Shown in pieces: positions 61,377 through 64,000 of a stretch of DNA of 64,000 nt; the first letter of the stretch is position 1, and the number at the start of each line of letters is the position of its first letter. Source of the DNA: Glaciecola blandensis (GTDB lineage Bacteria; Pseudomonadota; Gammaproteobacteria; Enterobacterales; Alteromonadaceae); the NCBI RefSeq assembly GCF_031846165.1, contig NZ_JAVRIE010000001.1:248001-312000 (forward strand). The letters run 5' to 3'. Position numbers and translations under genes: made by a program. A model generated the notes under the pieces. It was not told where the DNA came from. It saw nothing but the letters and a program-made list of their open reading frames with translations, and made no database searches.

Positions 61377-64000
61377 ATGCTAGATAAAGTTTTACGTTTC
61401 TCACTGACGCAACGCATATTTGTTCTCATTGTTTCGTTTTTTTTATTATTGGCGGGTGGGTCAGCATGGTTTGCATTGCCAATTGACGCCTTTCCAGAGA
61501 TATCACCAACTCAGGTAAAGATAATTCTAAAGGCACCAGGGATGACACCTGAGGAAATTGAAGCGCAGGTTACGCTACCGATTGAAACCGAGCTTTTGGG
61601 TATTCCTAATAAAGAAGTTTTACGTTCAACAACGAAGTACGCGATTACTGATATCACTATCGATTTTAAAGAGGGGACTGATATCTATTGGGCCCGCCAG
61701 CAAGTCACTGAGCGCCTAGCCGCCGTCATGCCATCGCTACCAGATAACCTGGACGGTGGTATCGCACCAATGAGCACAGCATTGAGCGAGATGTTTATGT
61801 TTTCGCTCGAAAATCCGGCGATGAGTCTTATTGAAAGACGACAGTTATTAGAATGGGAAATTCGACCGTTGCTTAGAAGTATTAACGGTGTTGCCGACGT
61901 TAATATTTTAGGTGGCTTTGCAAAAACCTATCAAATAAGCCCAGATCCAATAAAACTGTCCAGTGTGGGAATGACATTTGAGCAGCTAAGCGAAATTATC
62001 CAGTCCATCAATCAAAATGGCAGTATTGGTCGAGTCAATATTGGTAATGACACGATGATTGTGCGCAGTGAGGGACGTATTAGCAATATTGATGAACTAC
62101 AAAATATTGTTATCGCAAATATCGATAATAGTGTGGTGCGTTTACAAGATGTTGCGCTTATAGATATAGGACACTTAACTCGTTATGGCGCCGTAACAAG
62201 AAACGGTGTTGAAACTGCAGAAGCGATAGTCATTGCTTTAAAGGATGCGAACACAGCTGAAGTCATTGAGCAGGTCACTGATAAATTAGCTCAAATTCAA
62301 AGTTCATTGCCGAAAGGTACTGATATTAATGTGTTTTACAATCGCAAAAACTTGATCGATAAAGCCATTGGCACTATAGAGGAGGCTCTTCTAGTTGCTG
62401 TTTTACTGGTTATTATTTTACTGTCTTTGTTCTTAGGAAATATTAGAGCAGCCGTTGTGGTTTCTCTTATTCTGCCTATGTCGGCTGTGTGTACGTTTTT
62501 ATTGATGGACTATTTCGGAATGTCTGCCAATTTGATGAGTCTCGGTGGACTTGTTATTGCTATTGGCATGCTAGTGGATGCGTCGGTGGTGGTGGTTGAA
62601 AATACAGTTAATAATTTAAAGCAGAATATGAAACTACCCAAATTGCATCTGATTTATCGTGCCTGCAAGGAGGTTGCGGTTCCTGTTGTTTCAGGAACGG
62701 TTATTGTTATCATCGTATTTTCGCCATTATTAACTCTTGGCGGCTTAGAAGGTAAGCTGTTTAAACCAGTGGCAATTACCATTGTTTTTGCCATGGTTTC
62801 GTCTTTAATTTTGTCGCTAACACTCATACCAGCACTGGCTTCACTGCTACTAAAAGCAACGGCCATAAACGAACCAAAGTTTGTTGTATGGCTCCAAAAT
62901 AAATATCAATTAACGTTAACGAGCACTATTAAACAACCTCTTCCCGTTATATTGATTACCGGTGCACTTCTGTTTGCCAGTATCGTTTTATACAGTGCAC
63001 TTGGTAAAACCTTTATGCCCGTTCTGGACGAGGGCGATATTATTGTTCAGTTAGAGAAATCGCCGAATATTTCACTTGAGGCGTCTACACAATTAGATAT
63101 TCAAATTGAAAATGCCCTACTTGATAAATTTCCAGAAATACAACAAATCGTGTCAAGGGTCGGCTCGGATGAAATTGGTCTTGATCCAATGAGTTTGAAT
63201 GAAACAGATATTTTCATGGAGTTGGCACCGGTTTCAACATGGCGATTCGAATCTAAACAAGCATTGATAGAGGAGGTTAGAAAAGTACTTGCAGGCTTTC
63301 CTGGGATCAATGTTGGCTTTACTCAACCGATACAAATGCGCGTGTCAGAGATGCTCACTGGTAGCACGGGTGATGTGTCAATTAAGGTCTTTGGAAATGA
63401 TATTAACGAACTTGCCATGCTCGCAGGGCAGATTAGTGATACCACTAAAACACTCCAAGGTAGCGTTGATGTGAGTGCGTCGGTAATTGAGGGAGGCGAC
63501 TTTTTAAGTATTCGCTTAAAGCCTGAAATCGCCAGTATATATGATATGACAATTGCTGAACTGACACTTTTCCTAAAGTCTCAAATAGAGTCTACGACAA
63601 TAAATACAATGATAGAGGGAAAGCGGAAAACCCCCATCGTCTTTGGTTTACCTGATTTAAGCAACAGTCGACCATCGACACTAACTGAAATGCAGTCAAT
63701 GACGATTTTGATGCCAGATGCAAGTTTGGTGCAGCTATCAAGTATTGCCAACATATCATTCAAACAAGGTCCTATCTTAATTGAACGTGAGGACAGTAAC
63801 CGTTTTGCTGTCGTTACGACAAACGTTGCTGGTAGGGATATTGTGGGCTTTGTTGAGGAACTTAAAGGTGCGCTTACTGAGTCCTTAAATTTACCCGTAG
63901 GTTATACCTTAAGCTTTGGTGGAGAATTTGAGAATCAGCAACGAGCCGCTAATAACTTAATGGTAGTTGTGCCGATAGCAATTGCTCTCATCATGATCAT
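61377..64000 (+). CDS. RND efflux permease, CusA/CzcA-like, cut by the right window edge
   Basis: The frame is open from ATG 61377 to the last base (about 874 residues; family length about 1030). The N-terminus LRFSLTQRIFVLIVSFFLLLAGGSAWFALPIDAFPEISPTQVKI and GMTPEEIEAQVTLPIETELLGIP are heavy-metal-type RND wording. Helix 4 has AIGMLVDASVVVVEN near residue 400: Asp and Glu are kept and the position of CzcA Asp402 is Ala, as in CusA. Later PVLDEGDIIVQLEKSPN and GSTGDVSIKVFGNDI also fit the family. Substrate is open; no metal-sensor gene is linked. Confidence 0.88.
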   Translation, partial: MLDKVLRFSLTQRIFVLIVSFFLLLAGGSAWFALPIDAFPEISPTQVKIILKAPGMTPEEIEAQVTLPIETELLGIPNKEVLRSTTKYAITDITIDFKEGTDIYWARQQVTERLAAVMPSLPDNLDGGIAPMSTALSEMFMFSLENPAMSLIERRQLLEWEIRPLLRSINGVADVNILGGFAKTYQISPDPIKLSSVGMTFEQLSEIIQSINQNGSIGRVNIGNDTMIVRSEGRISNIDELQNIVIANIDNSVVRLQDVALIDIGHLTRYGAVTRNGVETAEAIVIALKDANTAEVIEQVTDKLAQIQSSLPKGTDINVFYNRKNLIDKAIGTIEEALLVAVLLVIILLSLFLGNIRAAVVVSLILPMSAVCTFLLMDYFGMSANLMSLGGLVIAIGMLVDASVVVVENTVNNLKQNMKLPKLHLIYRACKEVAVPVVSGTVIVIIVFSPLLTLGGLEGKLFKPVAITIVFAMVSSLILSLTLIPALASLLLKATAINEPKFVVWLQNKYQLTLTSTIKQPLPVILITGALLFASIVLYSALGKTFMPVLDEGDIIVQLEKSPNISLEASTQLDIQIENALLDKFPEIQQIVSRVGSDEIGLDPMSLNETDIFMELAPVSTWRFESKQALIEEVRKVLAGFPGINVGFTQPIQMRVSEMLTGSTGDVSIKVFGNDINELAMLAGQISDTTKTLQGSVDVSASVIEGGDFLSIRLKPEIASIYDMTIAELTLFLKSQIESTTINTMIEGKRKTPIVFGLPDLSNSRPSTLTEMQSMTILMPDASLVQLSSIANISFKQGPILIEREDSNRFAVVTTNVAGRDIVGFVEELKGALTESLNLPVGYTLSFGGEFENQQRAANNLMVVVPIAIALIMI

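Noticed and set aside
61377..64000. Assignment of the right-edge permease as a copper or silver pump (CusA)
   Set aside because: The helix 4 pattern resembles CusA, but the adaptor lacks CusB-type Met clusters and no CusF or metal sensor is linked. I keep only CusA/CzcA-like.
1..64000. Defence island, prophage, integron or toxin-antitoxin module
   Set aside because: No restriction, nuclease, integrase, transposase, structural phage or toxin-antitoxin motif was recognised in any frame read.

Overview
The window looks like the chromosome of a marine gammaproteobacterium, most likely Alteromonadales. The evidence is the gene order and family content: trp operon with rnm-yciO-scpAB-rluB, then truA-accD-folC-dedD-cvpA-purF, mltD-gloB-methyltransferase, lpxH-ppiB/cysS and metG/mrp. 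These blocks keep Escherichia-type neighbourhoods, but trpG and trpD are unfused, and LemA, Yip1, TonB, RND and wHTH-TPR genes sit between them. Base composition looks moderately AT-rich by eye. Genus is not determinable from this sequence alone. No phage, insertion sequence, integrase, CRISPR array or classical defence island was seen.

Layout. 1-4.9 kb: yfcH (cut by the left edge) and folX, a TqsA-type AI-2E family exporter, and a PepSY-phoP-phoQ-like operon. 4.9-12.8 kb: arfB, yciI and the complete trp operon trpE-G-D-C(F)-B-A on the minus strand, with a trpL leader peptide carrying three consecutive Trp codons and an attenuator. 13-23.4 kb, plus strand: rnm, yciO, scpA, scpB, rluB, truA, accD, folC, dedD, cvpA and purF, closed by a strong bidirectional terminator. 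23.4-26.6 kb: Yip1 protein, a predicted membrane protein plus LemA, then a 750-base gene-free stretch holding two inverted minisatellite arrays built around palindromic repeat elements. 26.6-34.2 kb: an RND efflux operon with one adaptor and two permeases. 34.2-39.4 kb: a TonB-dependent siderophore receptor with a Fur box, a membrane-spanning wHTH-TPR regulator and a sterol-desaturase-family enzyme.

39.4-45.4 kb: prpE, an EamA transporter, miaE, and a three-gene cassette (coiled-coil membrane protein, TagD-like nucleotidyltransferase, short-chain dehydrogenase) of unknown function. 45.5-58.3 kb: lpxH, ppiB, cysS, mltD, gloB, a methyltransferase, metG, mrp, dcd and a GGDEF-EAL protein. 58.3-64 kb: tRNA-Pro(GGG), a membrane-anchored LuxR-type regulator divergent from a TolC-adaptor-RND operon whose permease runs off the right edge.

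Most of the window is housekeeping. The parts that deserve a second look are the probable AUU start codon of the PepSY gene, the mirror-image 18-bp minisatellites grown from palindromic elements, the orphan nucleotidyltransferase/SDR/coiled-coil cassette, the RND permease with a hydrophobic insertion in its central loop, and the membrane-anchored regulator beside the second RND system. I found no clear candidate for a wholly new system. All calls come from reading sequence and recalling family motifs; no database search was run.
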